Shown here: piece after piece, positions 35,362 to 46,379 of the stretch | Position numbering within the stretch: the first letter of the stretch is position 1 | How the letters are laid out: every line of letters begins with the position of its first letter | Origin: Solenopsis invicta | Taxonomy: Eukaryota > Arthropoda > Insecta > Hymenoptera > Formicidae | Direction: 5' to 3' | NCBI RefSeq assembly: GCF_016802725.1 | Contig: NC_052671.1 | Span: 12,652,435 to 12,716,434, forward strand | Length of the DNA stretch: 64,000 nt | Program-made: the position numbers and the translations under genes | Notes under the pieces: generated by a model | The model's input: only the letters and a program-made list of their open reading frames with translations | What the model was told of the DNA's origin: nothing | The model's database searches: none

Positions 35362-35834
35362 CACTGAGAAAAACATTGCTTGAAAAACTAAAATGGTCCG
35401 ACACGATTAACTAACATTGGGTTGATTCAACGGTTATTTAGGTGCACAAAAAATGTTTATTCATGTCAACCATTTAATTTTTTTTTAAACTAAGACTTAA
35501 TTAAACACAGAGAGAAAGAGATTTCATAATTGGAATTAGTATTTCTATTTATTTGACTGAAAGTTGTTTCATTGAAACAATATACGCTTATACAAAATAT
35601 TATTTGTTTAAATAAAAATGTTATTTCACTCAAGCATCTATTATTTAACAAAAATAACACTATTATTATTAGTCATACTTATTGATACAAACGTTGGCTT
35701 GCTTGGACCATTCCATAAATAAATGTTTGGATACAGTAAAATTTATTAAGTTTAAAGGAATCGTTTTCTCTGTGAACCAACTCAATATTTAGTTGCACGT
35801 ATCGAATCAAATATTTTAGTTCAACAAATTTTTT
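35362..35834. mobile_element. MITE, family A, interrupted by another MITE
   Basis: Same orientation as 3043-3268 (AACATTGGGTTGATTCAACG, then CTCAATATTTAGTTGCACGTA). An unrelated 269-bp element is inserted between the TTAATTAAA and ACCAACTC blocks. The right end is decayed. Confidence 0.7.
35506..35774. mobile_element. MITE nested in the family A copy
   Basis: Ends CACAGAGAGAAAGAGATTT / AATCGTTTTCTCTGTG. Its insertion point is clear because the intact family A copy at 3043 lacks it. Confidence 0.7.
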
Positions 35835-38090
35835 TCCTTAAGTGTATATATGTGGAAATAGTACGAAAGCAGAAGACATGAATGATAGGGGAGCACAGAG
35901 GCTAAAACATACGGCTCGATTGTACAATTGTTACTAATATCTGCCACAAATATATCAATATTTATCACGATATTGACATCTTTTTCTTAGCTCTCACGCA
36001 GCTGCATAGCGCAATCCGATGCAATCGGATCCTGCCTCTCCTCGCGTGCAACCGGCAACTTTTTTCGCGCACGACGTATGCTTGAATTACGCTACGCGGC
36101 ATAAAGTTAATTATATGTTAAAGCCGTTTGAGAGACGACAAACGCCGGTCGGGGACAAAGCGCCGGGCGTGGAGCGCGGATGCAACGCAACGCGAATCAC
36201 AAATGGAGGCGCAGAGCCGGTGGCGTTTTCGTCCCGCGCCGCGCCGCGCCGTCCGTCGGCGAGCGTTGGAATTTGTCGGAGGGCTTGCAAAACCGAAACA
36301 CTCGGGCGAAGTTAATTACACGTTGATTTCGTGTAATCGAAAGTACGCCACCGCTACCGCGCCGCCGCCGCTGCGCCGCAACAAAGCGTCGCGTCGTGCC
36401 GCGCGCGCGGACGTATAATGTAATTCGGCGCAACGAAATGCGCAGCTCGAACGCGAAGCGCGGCCCCGACACCGAACTTAATTACTTAAGCTCACGTTTA
36501 AACTCCACCATGAATCCAATTACTTAAAACGGGCGCGAACCTTGCCGCCTGCTCTCTCCCGAAGGTAACTCGGATCTTGCGTTATCATCCCGTTTGCTCC
36601 CTCTTAAATGAGTTTTTGTAAATAAAAAGCTGGATCTATTGTAATCAGCTGTATCTGTCTAAATATTTGAATTATTTAACCGGAGCTATAAGTATTATTA
36701 TGATAATAATGAGTAGAAGATGTAGATTTGTTGCGCGCTCGTGAAACTGATTTCAAGCTCAAGGGACGGACGTGTAGCTAAGAGACTAAACGCCGGATTT
36801 CTTTAATTGCGACAGAATTTTTTATTATGCAAACTGTTCTTAATTTCTTTTTTTAAGATTAGAGTCCAACGAAGAAATATATGGATAAAGTTTCAGTTAA
36901 TAATCCTAATCTCATCTCTTTCTTGAACACGTGGGTCTGTCGCATCTGACGCTATTCTTTTTTTTTTTTTAACAGGATTGATAAAAGTCACGTTTAAATG
37001 TGTACATGATTTAAACATGTTTTAAGCACGTAATATAATATATAGAATAAATATACAAATCTTTTTTATATAATTATGTCGGTCTTATATTTTGTGTTTT
37101 AATTTAAGGTGATAAATAATAATAATTTCCAAATTTAAGTTTATTTCTGTGTAAAAATAAACATAAAAGAATATTATTCTCTTAAATCAATATTGAATCT
37201 TTTTCTTAAAAAAAAAAAAAAAAAAAAAAAAATCATGTTTATAGCATTTGTTTTAAACACATATAAAACACATATAAAACAAGTGTTTATTTAAAATATG
37301 TAATCATACTAACCATTAAATTATAAGGTTTAAACTATGTAATTACATCAACCATGAAGTCATAACAATCCGGCTTTAAAATGTTTAAAAAATTCATGTA
37401 ATATCTGTCAACATTATAATTGAAGATTATTTATACATTATTTTGGCAAACATCATTTAATGAATATTTTATTATTAACTAAAGCAAGTAATAAACTGTT
37501 TTTGCCATTCCACTTTTGGCAGTACTAAACTGACAAAAGAAAACGACCATTTCCAATAAAATTTTTTAAGAAGACGTTTTGACCAAGAACAACGTTTTTT
37601 TTTAATAAATAATTAGCAAAACTGTTATTTATAGAAAAAAAACTGTGAATCTGATACGTAAAACTTTACGTGCTCGGTATTTAGCGCTGTCTTGTCTTTC
37701 GTAATGACTCTAAAGCTGCGAATCCCTTCTACCACTTACTTTTTTAGGGAGCGGAGTTAGACATGTAGATTTACCGGTTTTACATTTACCAGCAGATGTT
37801 ACTTTGTACCGTCATAGATCCACGTGTTCAGGATTAGGGTTAATTAGCTAAGACTTATGGAGAACAGGAAAGTTTAATTATATTATTGACGAAGCTGTAG
37901 GATACGAAAAGAAACTGAGACTGCTTTTAGATCCAACGAATGAATGGTAAATATACGGAGTTTGGAGAAATAAATATTAATTTTTAGAATGGAAATCTGA
38001 TTTTTGCTTCTGATCTATCGATCTTGTGAAAAAATGAACGTTGAGAAAGAATTTATCAAAGAGGCGTATCGGGTTTCATGGAACGGCTCC
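35835..38090. other. CpG island followed by AT-rich DNA
   Basis: CpG-rich at about 36000-36480 (contains motif G copy 1), then AT-rich with a 25-base poly(A) at 37208-37232. Frames of about 95 codons overlap on both strands in the CpG block and are not called. Confidence 0.4.
36307..36331 (+). repeat. Motif G, copy 1
   Basis: CGAAGTTAATTACA, two variable bases, then TTGATTT. The same pattern occurs at 39157-39181. The TTAATTA core is a homeodomain-type site, but AT-rich words of this kind are common; the shared length is the notable part. Confidence 0.4.
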
Positions 38091-38195
38091 GGCACCGATG
38101 CGATTAACACTTTCACTACTGTTTGGCGTTTGCACAACGACCGTTTGTATCATCGGTGATACGTTGATGGTGAAAGTGTTAACATCGCCGCGTTT
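38091..38195. repeat. Inverted repeat around TTAACACTTTCAC
   Basis: TTAACACTTTCAC at about 38103 pairs with GTGAAAGTGTTAA at about 38170. Flanking CGATG/CATCG extend the stem to 18 pairs with a 3-base bulge; a small GTATCA/TGATAC hairpin sits in the loop. The loop of about 50 bases is long for a microRNA precursor; a small transposon remnant is as likely. Confidence 0.45.
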
Positions 38196-40015
38196 CCATT
38201 GCCAGACAATATTATTCGAAACGATCGACAGATAAAACGTGACAGCGAGCTGTGCTCCGCGAGCGCGTACATAACGCAATCGCTGTTTTATGTACAATAG
38301 AGGAACAGTCTGTACATATCAATCGAATACGAAAGCTAAGTAGAAGAGAGCGTAGATTTTTTTTTTTTTTCACGAAACCAAAGTTGAAATTTTTAGAGGA
38401 AATAATTTAACTTAAACCACAAATATTGCATTTTTGTCTAAAAATCATTTTCCTTCAATGCCTCTATTATGACGAATATTGCATAATAATAATAATAATT
38501 TGAACGGGTTAAATCTGAACAAACTATATGTGTGCGCATATTTTATGATGCAACCGTTTATTGTACGTACAGATCTGCAATTAATATGAATCATTGATTC
38601 ATTAAAAATACAGGTATTAATTAAAATAGATGATATAATTCATTCATGTTTTATTTTAACTTTACGTCAATAATAGCCGACTTTATTTCTACATATAATT
38701 GTGGAACATATTCATAAATGAATGAGAATATTTAATTTTACTGTATATTTTATTTTTTTTTAATGTTATTTGCGAATCTTGTTTTTAAAAGTGCAAATTG
38801 AAACAAAGGCTGAAAAAGATTTCATTTTACATTTGCAAAAATGTCCTATCACATTTATAAAAATAACATGACATTAATATCTGTTCCGCTTTTGACATTA
38901 ATTGCAACAATTTTTATTTCAGATTATTTCGATTCATTGAAGCGTGAAAAAACTGTTAAAAGTTGTTTTCTTTCCTAATCTGGATAAATAAAGTCAATAT
39001 TAATCTTAAAATAAAAAAACGGTTTTATCTACTCAAAATATTTTGGTACTGTTTTAATTTCATTGAAAAACACCGAGATAAAGCTGCCGCGAACTTTTCG
39101 TGCAAAGCGACCTTTCTAGCAGATATAGCACAAAACTGCCACATCGACGACCTAATCGAAGTTAATTACATATTGATTTTGCATGGGCGGGGGCGCGCGT
39201 ATATATGACCACGATAGATCGCGAAGCATGTCTCTTTGAAATTGCATACGTAGCGGCACGTTATATTCGGTTTATTTGAAATGAATACGGGAGATTGAAT
39301 GTGATGTTCCACATTTTATTAAAAACTCACGATACGTAAGCAACAATTCTGCAAATAGCTGCTATAATGATTTCGCCGTTTATTAATATTTTAATCATAA
39401 AACCGGGATAGAGGTCTCTGGGGAATATTTAATGAGCTATTAATAATGAAATATTTATAAAAGATCTTTATATAACTTTCACACACACGAAATATTATCG
39501 AATATTAGAGGAAGTTTACGTACACTTTTTAATATGATGCAATTTTTGACCATTTTTTCGATAAAAGTACATTTTAACAGATGAACGAAATCTCTTACTT
39601 CTTCACCCTTCTCACCTTGGTCCATCATAACGAAAGATCGTGATCTCCTCTTAATGCAAGCCTCATAATGATTGTCTTGGTAGAATTAAGTATTCTCGAT
39701 GGTTTGCCATTACCTTTAAAAATCTGATATTGTCCGGGATTTGGATTTGATTTTTTTTGGCACACAAAGCAGAACTCACGCACAACTCTTAAGCCACGAT
39801 CGCAATATTTCTTCATTTTCATTAATTTAAAATGAATATTTTTGATCGATGTTCAAATAAAACGACGTATCGTTTAAGAACTTGAATTTATTACTCGGCT
39901 TTCTCATAAGGCAAATTATAATTATTTGCTTCAATAAAAAATGATGTTAGCGTTAATTCAGATCTATTTCTTACTTTGGAAACATAATTTTAATATTTAT
40001 TTTCAAAATGTACAT
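38196..40015. other. AT-rich DNA, no supported gene
   Basis: Contains motif G copy 2 (39157-39181) in a short GC-richer patch ending near 39240. The remaining frames are short and AT-driven. Confidence 0.4.
39157..39181 (+). repeat. Motif G, copy 2
   Basis: CGAAGTTAATTACATATTGA then TTTTG; matches copy 1 at 36307-36331 except at three or four positions. Confidence 0.4.
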
Positions 40016-40146
40016 AGAAAAAACTTCTGCTGAAATCTATAAAAATTTCATTCAATGCGGATCTGAAAATAATTATTTTGATGGACCAACATAATTATTT
40101 TCAGGTCTGTATCTACAGCTAAATTTTTATGTACTTGAGCGAAATT
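40016..40146. mobile_element. Family H MITE fragment
   Basis: Two inverted GATCTGAAAATAATTATTTT / ATAATTATTTTCAGGTCTG blocks and the TACAGCTAAATTTTTA block match family H at 9674-10024, but the ends are lost. Confidence 0.4.
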
Positions 40147-40189
40147 GTTCTTTTTTCATCCATTCATTGCTCAACCACTTTGCGTTTAA

Positions 40190-40249
40190 ATTCCTGTTAA
40201 TTTTTATTGTCCAAGATGTTATTCCTGGACAATAAAAATTAACAGGAAT
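40190..40249. repeat. Perfect 24-bp inverted repeat (60-nt hairpin)
   Basis: ATTCCTGTTAATTTTTATTG and four more bases at 40190-40213 pair perfectly with 40226-40249, leaving a 12-base loop. No mismatch in 24 pairs suggests a recent inverted duplication. It is too short and too perfect for a typical animal microRNA precursor. Confidence 0.8.
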
Positions 40250-40734
40250 CCATTACTGAATCAAAATTACTCGCTAATTACAACAATCATATTTTACCTT
40301 TCACAACGTTTACGAGAAATAAAGTGATTTAATTACGTTCGCGTACAAAGGAAACGTTATAAATATTATATACTTTTACGAACGTACAGTTCTACTATTC
40401 CCCGCTAAGCCTAGGCTACAACGATAATCGGAGTTAACTGATTCTGGGTCAGCTACAACCCCGTTTTTCTATCGACTTATGGCACCATCTGTGAACTAGA
40501 TAGAGGAGCAAAATCGAATTAACCAGGGTTAACGCTAATCGTCCTTGATATTCCAAAGGGACTTAAGAGCCAAATTCAATCCAGATCGCCGCGCGATATT
40601 CCGTGGTATACGTTGTACGTCAAGACTCCACACATCATTGATTGCTGTGACTCGCGATCTCCGGCATTGTAAGCGCATCACGGAATTTTCAATCTCGAGA
40701 AACGGCACGCGACATTTATGAAAGCTCACAGAAA
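40250..40734. other. Intergenic DNA, CpG-richer to the right
   Basis: No supported gene. The right part lies downstream (minus strand) of the reading frame at 40735-40929. Confidence 0.35.
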
Positions 40735-40929
40735 TTACGAGCCATTTGGCGGCCTGGCGATGCGCCGCGGTAGAAGAAACGTTCCTGTTTGAGCTCCGTA
40801 ACGAGAGAGACGCGGCTTCTCTCTCCGGCAAACACGACGAGATGATCTCGGGTAGACTGGGATAAGCGCGGCTTCGGCTAAGCCAATTAGCAGAGCGAGA
40901 ACACATAGGCGAATCACTCCGGCTTTCAC
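40735..40929 (-). pseudogene. Signal-peptide-like frame behind a TATA box, start codon GTG
   Basis: A minus-strand frame of 64 codons begins VKAGVIRLCVLALLIGLAEA, if GTG is read as Val: a basic start, a hydrophobic core and an AEA-type cleavage site, a textbook signal peptide. ALIPVYPR and a basic stretch follow, ending at TAA. A TATA box (TATAAAAA at 41003-40996) lies about 67 bases upstream, leaving room for a start site and a short leader. The codon where ATG is expected is GTG, and no in-frame ATG precedes it in the leader. This fits a small secreted-protein gene (cuticle, peptide or antimicrobial types share this layout) that has lost its start, or a first exon whose start I misplace. 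No splice donor stands out. I do not recognise the mature part. Confidence 0.4.
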
Positions 40930-40995
40930 GGTAGTAAGCGCGCGACGGCCTTGTGGGGGACGTCGTGATGGATACGCGTAGGAATGCTCGGGAGG

Positions 40996-41003
40996 TTTTT
41001 ATA
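40996..41003 (-). promoter_or_regulatory. TATA box for the minus-strand secreted-protein-like frame
   Basis: TATAAAAA on the minus strand (context ACGTTATAAAAACCTC), with the expected start region near 40970 and the signal-peptide frame beginning at 40929. The spacing is what makes it convincing. Confidence 0.45.
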
Positions 41004-41199
41004 ACGTCGCAGCGTTTCAACTTTACTTCCAGTCTTGAATGTCTTCGGCATGGATATATTACCCTTCGATTCTCCCTCTCTCCTAACTGGATACACGGTA
41101 GAGCCTCCACAGTTCAATCTGGATGGGATTGGGACTGGCACGAACGAAACTTCAAGCCGTACGGCATGGGAAAAAGCCTCTTGGTTGTGTAAATTGGAA

Positions 41200-41475
41200 C
41201 ACTGAGAAAAATGTCCGGAGAATAACGATCGGATTATCCCGTTAAAAAGTAACAAACTGATATTTACGATTATTTAGATCGGAATGCGCGGAAATGAACG
41301 AAACAGAAATGTCTGTCCGTCACTTTGTGAACAGATTATCTGTTCATTTGCGGATATTCCGGATCGTTTCATTACCGTGGTCGGATTTTTGTCCGATCTA
41401 AATGATCGTAAATATTCGTTCGTTACTTTTTCATTGGATAATCCAGCGGGATAATTGGACAATTTTCTCAGCGTG
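41200..41475. mobile_element. MITE, family G
   Basis: Ends CACTGAGAAAA / TTTTCTCAGCGTG. Long internal arms pair: GATAATCC.GT/GG.ATTATCCCG, AACGAACGAATATTTACGATC and the inner ATCGGA...TCCGAT. GC-richer than the other MITEs. The frame at 41274-41489 inside it is not a gene. Confidence 0.7.
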
Positions 41476-41642
41476 AAAGATAGATTCAACTAGAAAGATA
41501 CAAGTTAATGTTGTTAAATCTATCAAACGTTGTAGCTGAAAGAATAAAAAGTTCAGTCACAATGTCCAGAATTTTAATTGGTGATCTCAAAATGATCTCT
41601 TTGCACATGCTTTTTGTTAGTATATAATAAAACCGTCTTTCT

Positions 41643-41844
41643 CAGTGAGGAAAAGGACGGTTTTGCTGGTCCAAAAATTTAGCTACAGATACAGCTCTGA
41701 AAATAATTTTGTTAAAACATTCCTGCAACAAAATGTTGACATCCTACATAATTTTATTTTGATACAACAAAAATTATTTATACATCTGTAGCTATTATTA
41801 GTTAAATTTTTAAATACTTGTGCAAAACTGTGTGTTCTCTCGTG
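41643..41844. mobile_element. MITE, family H related, decayed
   Basis: TTAGCTACAGATACAGCTCTG then AAAATAATTTTG matches the family H sub-terminal block. The right side carries the inverse (ACATCTGTAGCTA). The right end TTCTCTCGTG is followed by TA. Confidence 0.45.
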
Positions 41845-43071
41845 TATTCGACATCGTAGGAGAAATATAAGCGGTAATGTAATAAGTTACATTAAAAGGA
41901 AAGTGTCATGGAGCGCGAAATGACTTTGTATCGTTGAATTTTCAAATAATACATTAGTTTACCAAAAAGTTTTTTTTTTTTAATTATTTTATAGGAATCT
42001 TTTATAGATTTTAGAGACCCTTATGAATTTCGATTATTCTTTACTACGACATTCGTTACGAAAAATTTATTAAATACAGAGTTTTGCTAAGATATCGAAA
42101 TAAAAAGAATGCATTCTCCAGGGGATGTACAATATATTCATGACCTCTCATCAGAATTTCAAGATAAAATTAACTTGTTTTTTACGGAAAAGTTTCAGAC
42201 ATAGCACAAGAGTTATTTTTGCGTATTAAATCTCAGTTATTTGAAAAACCCGACGCTCTGGGAAAACTTAATTTGCGGCATCGTTTTCAGCATCAACAAA
42301 TCTACGAGAAATACCTTGTGTGCGAGTCCGAATAATCGTTGGCTGTGTTATTTTTTACATTTTAAACTTATCGCAGGGTGTTCCGATAACTTCGAGATGG
42401 CGTTTTCGCGTGTCCTGGTTTAAAAGATTGGGGTGGAAGAGAGTTTAGGGCTAAGGATTTCGCGGGATCGCCATGCAAGATCTAGCCCGATTAAGGTTAC
42501 TCGGCTGCTAGCTGACGCCGATGGCGCGAGGCAGACCGGTGCATTATTCTTACTGCTCATTCCTACCGTGTTGCGGCTTCCTAACGGCGCTATACGGTAC
42601 CTCCCGTCGTTTCCCGGCGCAGAGTACACGTACATACATCTCCCATCTCCTCCCACCTCGTCCCGCCACTTTCCACCTTCCGTTACAACCGACGCTACCA
42701 TTTTGCTGCGCGACATTTGGCTCGACCGTAGGGACGCAACCACCGGGCGTTTTGACGGTATCGATGCTTTACACGTGACATTATCATTTTAGTCGAACAG
42801 AAATGCTCGCGTTCAGAATAGCGATGCTTCCATTCATTCGATACTGGATATAAATAGTATTGGAGCGGTCGACACTTCGCTCGGAGCATTCCATTCGGTG
42901 TTTTGCGATTTTTCTAGAGTTACTGAGTTACTGATAAAACAATATTTTTGCGATAATTAATGGGAGTTTAAAGTTTACATCGATATCTTTTTTACTCTTT
43001 CTCTACTACTTAAAAAAAATATCAATAGCTGTATTCAGCGCAGAAAAAGAGTCGCAAGATTCTTTAACCCG
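41845..43071. other. AT-rich DNA and a GC-rich block
   Basis: The block at 42420-42900 is open in three overlapping frames (85-119 codons), none with a domain. A TATAAATAG at 42849-42857 (GGATATAAATAGTATTGG) precedes a GC-rich stretch and could be a promoter, but no gene is visible after it. Confidence 0.4.
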
Positions 43072-43327
43072 CCGTGATTCAATTGGAGATTGAAGACCCA
43101 GGCGAATTTTCAATTTTGAATTATTCTGCTTCGGATATGTACAAAAAAGTGAAAAACGGATTGTTTCGGATCAAACAGTTATAAAATCGTATTCTGAAAT
43201 GCTGGAGAAGAGTATCGGAATTTTTTTTAGGTTTTTTTAGAATCCAAAAAACTTTCGAAAACACTATCAGGCACCATGCGGTAAACCAGTTGGACTAGGA
43301 AAGTCGCGAAAAAAATAGTTGAAAGAT
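43072..43327. mobile_element. Dispersed repeat, copy 2 (partner of 34877-35138)
   Basis: Aligns end to end with copy 1, but its inverted ends have decayed (CCGTGATTCAA / TAGTTGAAAG), so it is the older or less constrained copy. Confidence 0.65.
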
Positions 43328-44952
43328 TAATATAATTGATTTATACATTTAGACCTCGCAAAAACAAAGAGCAAGAATCAAACATTATATAACATCAAAG
43401 AATTTTGTATCAGTTGCAAAAAAATTTTTTCTTTTTGCTGAACGCAACCGTTGTTTTTAGCTAACGTCGCGGAAATGAGACATTGATAATCAAAATGTTC
43501 CAGAATGTCTCGCGATTAAATTGCAGCGTGCTAAGTGTGTCTACGTCTGAATATTTGTCGATGTTTGCTCATTCCAGTAATGTGCAAAGTGAGCAGTTAG
43601 ATGCTGCATGATAATTTTTCACGCATACAAGACGGACACGTGTCGATTTCTCTTCCTTCATATTTTTTTTTCTTTTTTAAGGTAGCGCAATTTATAACAT
43701 TGTTTTATTAATTTTCCATTGCTCGCGCGCTACGACTGCTGGTTATACTTAACAAAGATTGAAAGATAATACGCGCTCGACACGCGTAATAAAAGTATCC
43801 TTCGTTCGAAGCAATCACGCGCGAATCAATCATTTGGCATTGGTGAGACTCTACGCAGTATCTATGCGAAGTCAGAAATACAGCGGCTTTATTATCGATT
43901 CGCCCGATCGTTCGTTCCGCCTTTCGTCGATCGAGGCGATGCCTCTCAATGACGCCGATCAATAACACCCAAGCGGTTATCGTCCGATAGGCCGAAACGC
44001 CACTGGCAGTATCCTTGACGCGTGTTATGCCAAAGCTCTCAATATCTCGTCGCTGATTAGAATCGTGGCCGTCATTTAAATGTCACCTGGGCGAATTGGG
44101 AATTTACACGTGTCGTTGCTCCGCGGCGATCCGTCGCGTCCGTCGCGCCGGTGGCCTTCACGATTCGCTGGTGAAAGCTCGCGACTCGACACGTGTCCGC
44201 GTTAACCCCTGGTAACCCTGGGAAGATTTGCGCTATGTGCGCTCTGCGCCTCTCGCGGCGAAAATTATTTCCTTCCTAGCGCTCGCGGAATTTTGCGCGG
44301 AATGCCGTCTTATAACTTTATCTACTTCCCGTGTCAAATTCAATTGCACAAATGCTCAAAAACGAAGATTTATCGTAGAGGAGATTCGATAGAAGGTATT
44401 TACACGGAAATGTTATTTGATAGCGGCGTCTATAGGAAAGTCTCTTTATTCTTGTTTTTACAAATAAACCATGACTTGATATCTCCTTTCAACGATATAT
44501 GATAACGATTTTGAAGTATCCTATTTTATCTACGATATAGATTATAGAAATACTTATATGATTTTAGTGAGAGTATTTGAAAAACGCGTAAATTTCACAT
44601 CGAAAAAATTTTATTCTTTCAATTTAAGAATTTCTTTTTTATTTTTATAGCAGTTTCTTCTAAAATGGGCACTAAGAGGATTTGCTTAAATTAAAAAAAT
44701 TTTCCCAATTCTAAAAAATAAATTAGCAAATATTCCCTTAATTTTTATAAGGATTTATAAGTAAGATGAATTTTTTTTTATAGAATTAGATTGAGTTTTC
44801 ACAAATGACTAAAACTAATTTTCCACAAATATGAAAAAAATGCAATTTTAAAATTCAAGACTTAAAATACGCGCTGTTTACCGCGCTGTTTATTATTCTT
44901 TTCTAAAAGAGAATATTCCTATTCATTGAAAATATGTGTTAAGAACAGGGTA
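43328..44952. other. Intergenic DNA with a CpG island
   Basis: CpG-rich at about 43770-44300; AT-rich elsewhere. No supported gene. Confidence 0.4.
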
Positions 44953-45352
44953 CACTGAGAGAAAAGAAGGTTGCATTTTAAATTACTATAATTCAACAAT
45001 AATTTAGAGTCATTTTTGGCATAACCATATATTTATAGCTGTTTTGACCATGCAAATTACAGCTATTAATTATTATTACTACGTAAATAGCAAGCGAATG
45101 CTTAAAAAATAATCGTATTTACTGCGATTGCATTTATAAAAATGTTATTTTATTTTTATATTTTTCTATTTTATCGTATTAATATTTTAAATTATTATAA
45201 TTTATAGCAAAATTTTTTCATAGTTGATAGAACTATAAACTTAAAGTTATTATTGCTAACAACAGTAATAATTATAGTAAAATAAAGTTCCTAATCACAA
45301 TTATTTTACCAGGCAATTAAAGTCACAAATATCAAATACTTTTCTCTCAACG
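44953..45352. mobile_element. MITE, family B, complete 400-bp copy
   Basis: Ends CACTGAGAGAAAAG / CTTTTCTCTCAACG with TA on both sides (44951-44952, 45353-45354). It serves as the reference for the interrupted copies at 16574-17427 and 25269-26392. The interior is AT-rich, with TATATTTATAGCTGTTTTG and its diverged inverse. Confidence 0.8.
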
Positions 45353-46231
45353 TATATAGTTCTCTTATCTCGACAATACAATTTTTTTTTTATACACATA
45401 CATTAGTGTAATTTGGCATCCTTAGATTTATTTGTAAAAGCATTATCTTCACTTTTAACATGTCTTTTCTGTTTTCACTCCGAATCTCATTTCAAATAAT
45501 CAGTATGTTTCCTATCAAGAAAAATCGGAATAACCTGAAATTTTTAGGGAATTGCTTTTTTTACCTACAAAAATCATGAATTTTATTGATACTCGGAAAA
45601 ATTTTTTAAATTTTACTTTTAAATTTAAATTTTATTTCTTTCTGACAAAATTATTTTTTCTTTTTTCTTGATAATGCGAAATGTCGACAATTGACTGGCA
45701 TTTTCGTGTGAGACTTTTTTTTACGAGTTTTTATGATTTAAAAAAAAATCAGTGACATTAGAAGACAATACATTGTTCTAAATTGACGTTGTCTTTAATC
45801 AGCTTTCTAATTCTATACCTTCGGTGAACTACATCTGCATATTGAAGACAAATCGTTATATATCATTTAGTTCATATCATTTTCTTTTTTAACAGTTTTT
45901 AAATTTGACATTCAAAACTTTAGTGGATTTTCTTTTGTAATTGCATAATTAAGGAACATTGTAAATAATTTTTAATCTTTGATTGAAAGAAAAAAAGTGA
46001 ATGAATGTATTTGTAATAAATTAACCTTTCAATCAAAGATTGAAAATTATTTACGACTATGAAAATGTATGCATACGTGTGCGTGCAATATTGATGTAGT
46101 GCAACAGTGATACGTAGTGACGTATTAATGTTTCGTAAATCGTACGTTAGTTTATTGTGAAGTTACTGATCCTCTTAAGAGTGATACAAGCTTTTCAAAG
46201 TTCATGTTACATCGTAAATCATACGTACAAC
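45353..46231. other. AT-rich DNA with one near-perfect hairpin
   Basis: Arms of 27 bases at 45963-45989 and 46026-46052 (containing AATCTTTGATTGAAAG and its inverse) differ at one position, with a 36-base loop. Otherwise nothing seen. Confidence 0.5.
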
Positions 46232-46379
46232 GAGGTGCATTGTAATGCTTTTGGTGTAGGAACTCCAGCAGTTTAACCAATCATGTGTTGCCATTGGCTT
46301 AGTGAGTTCGTCTGATTGGCTAAGATTGCTGTGACTTTTGCACTAGCTACATCGAAATAGGACCTCATTAATGCACCTC
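46232..46379. mobile_element. Short inverted-repeat element with GAGGTGCATT ends
   Basis: GAGGTGCATTGTAATG at the left mirrors CATTAATGCACCTC at the right. Looser inner arms include AACCAATCATG and CTAAGATTGCTGTGACTTTT. About 148 bp, no coding capacity. Confidence 0.5.

Noticed and set aside
40535..41110. Minus-strand frame of 191 codons
   Set aside because: Starts at GTG, reads through the TATA box and leader of the signal-peptide frame, and has no recognisable domain.
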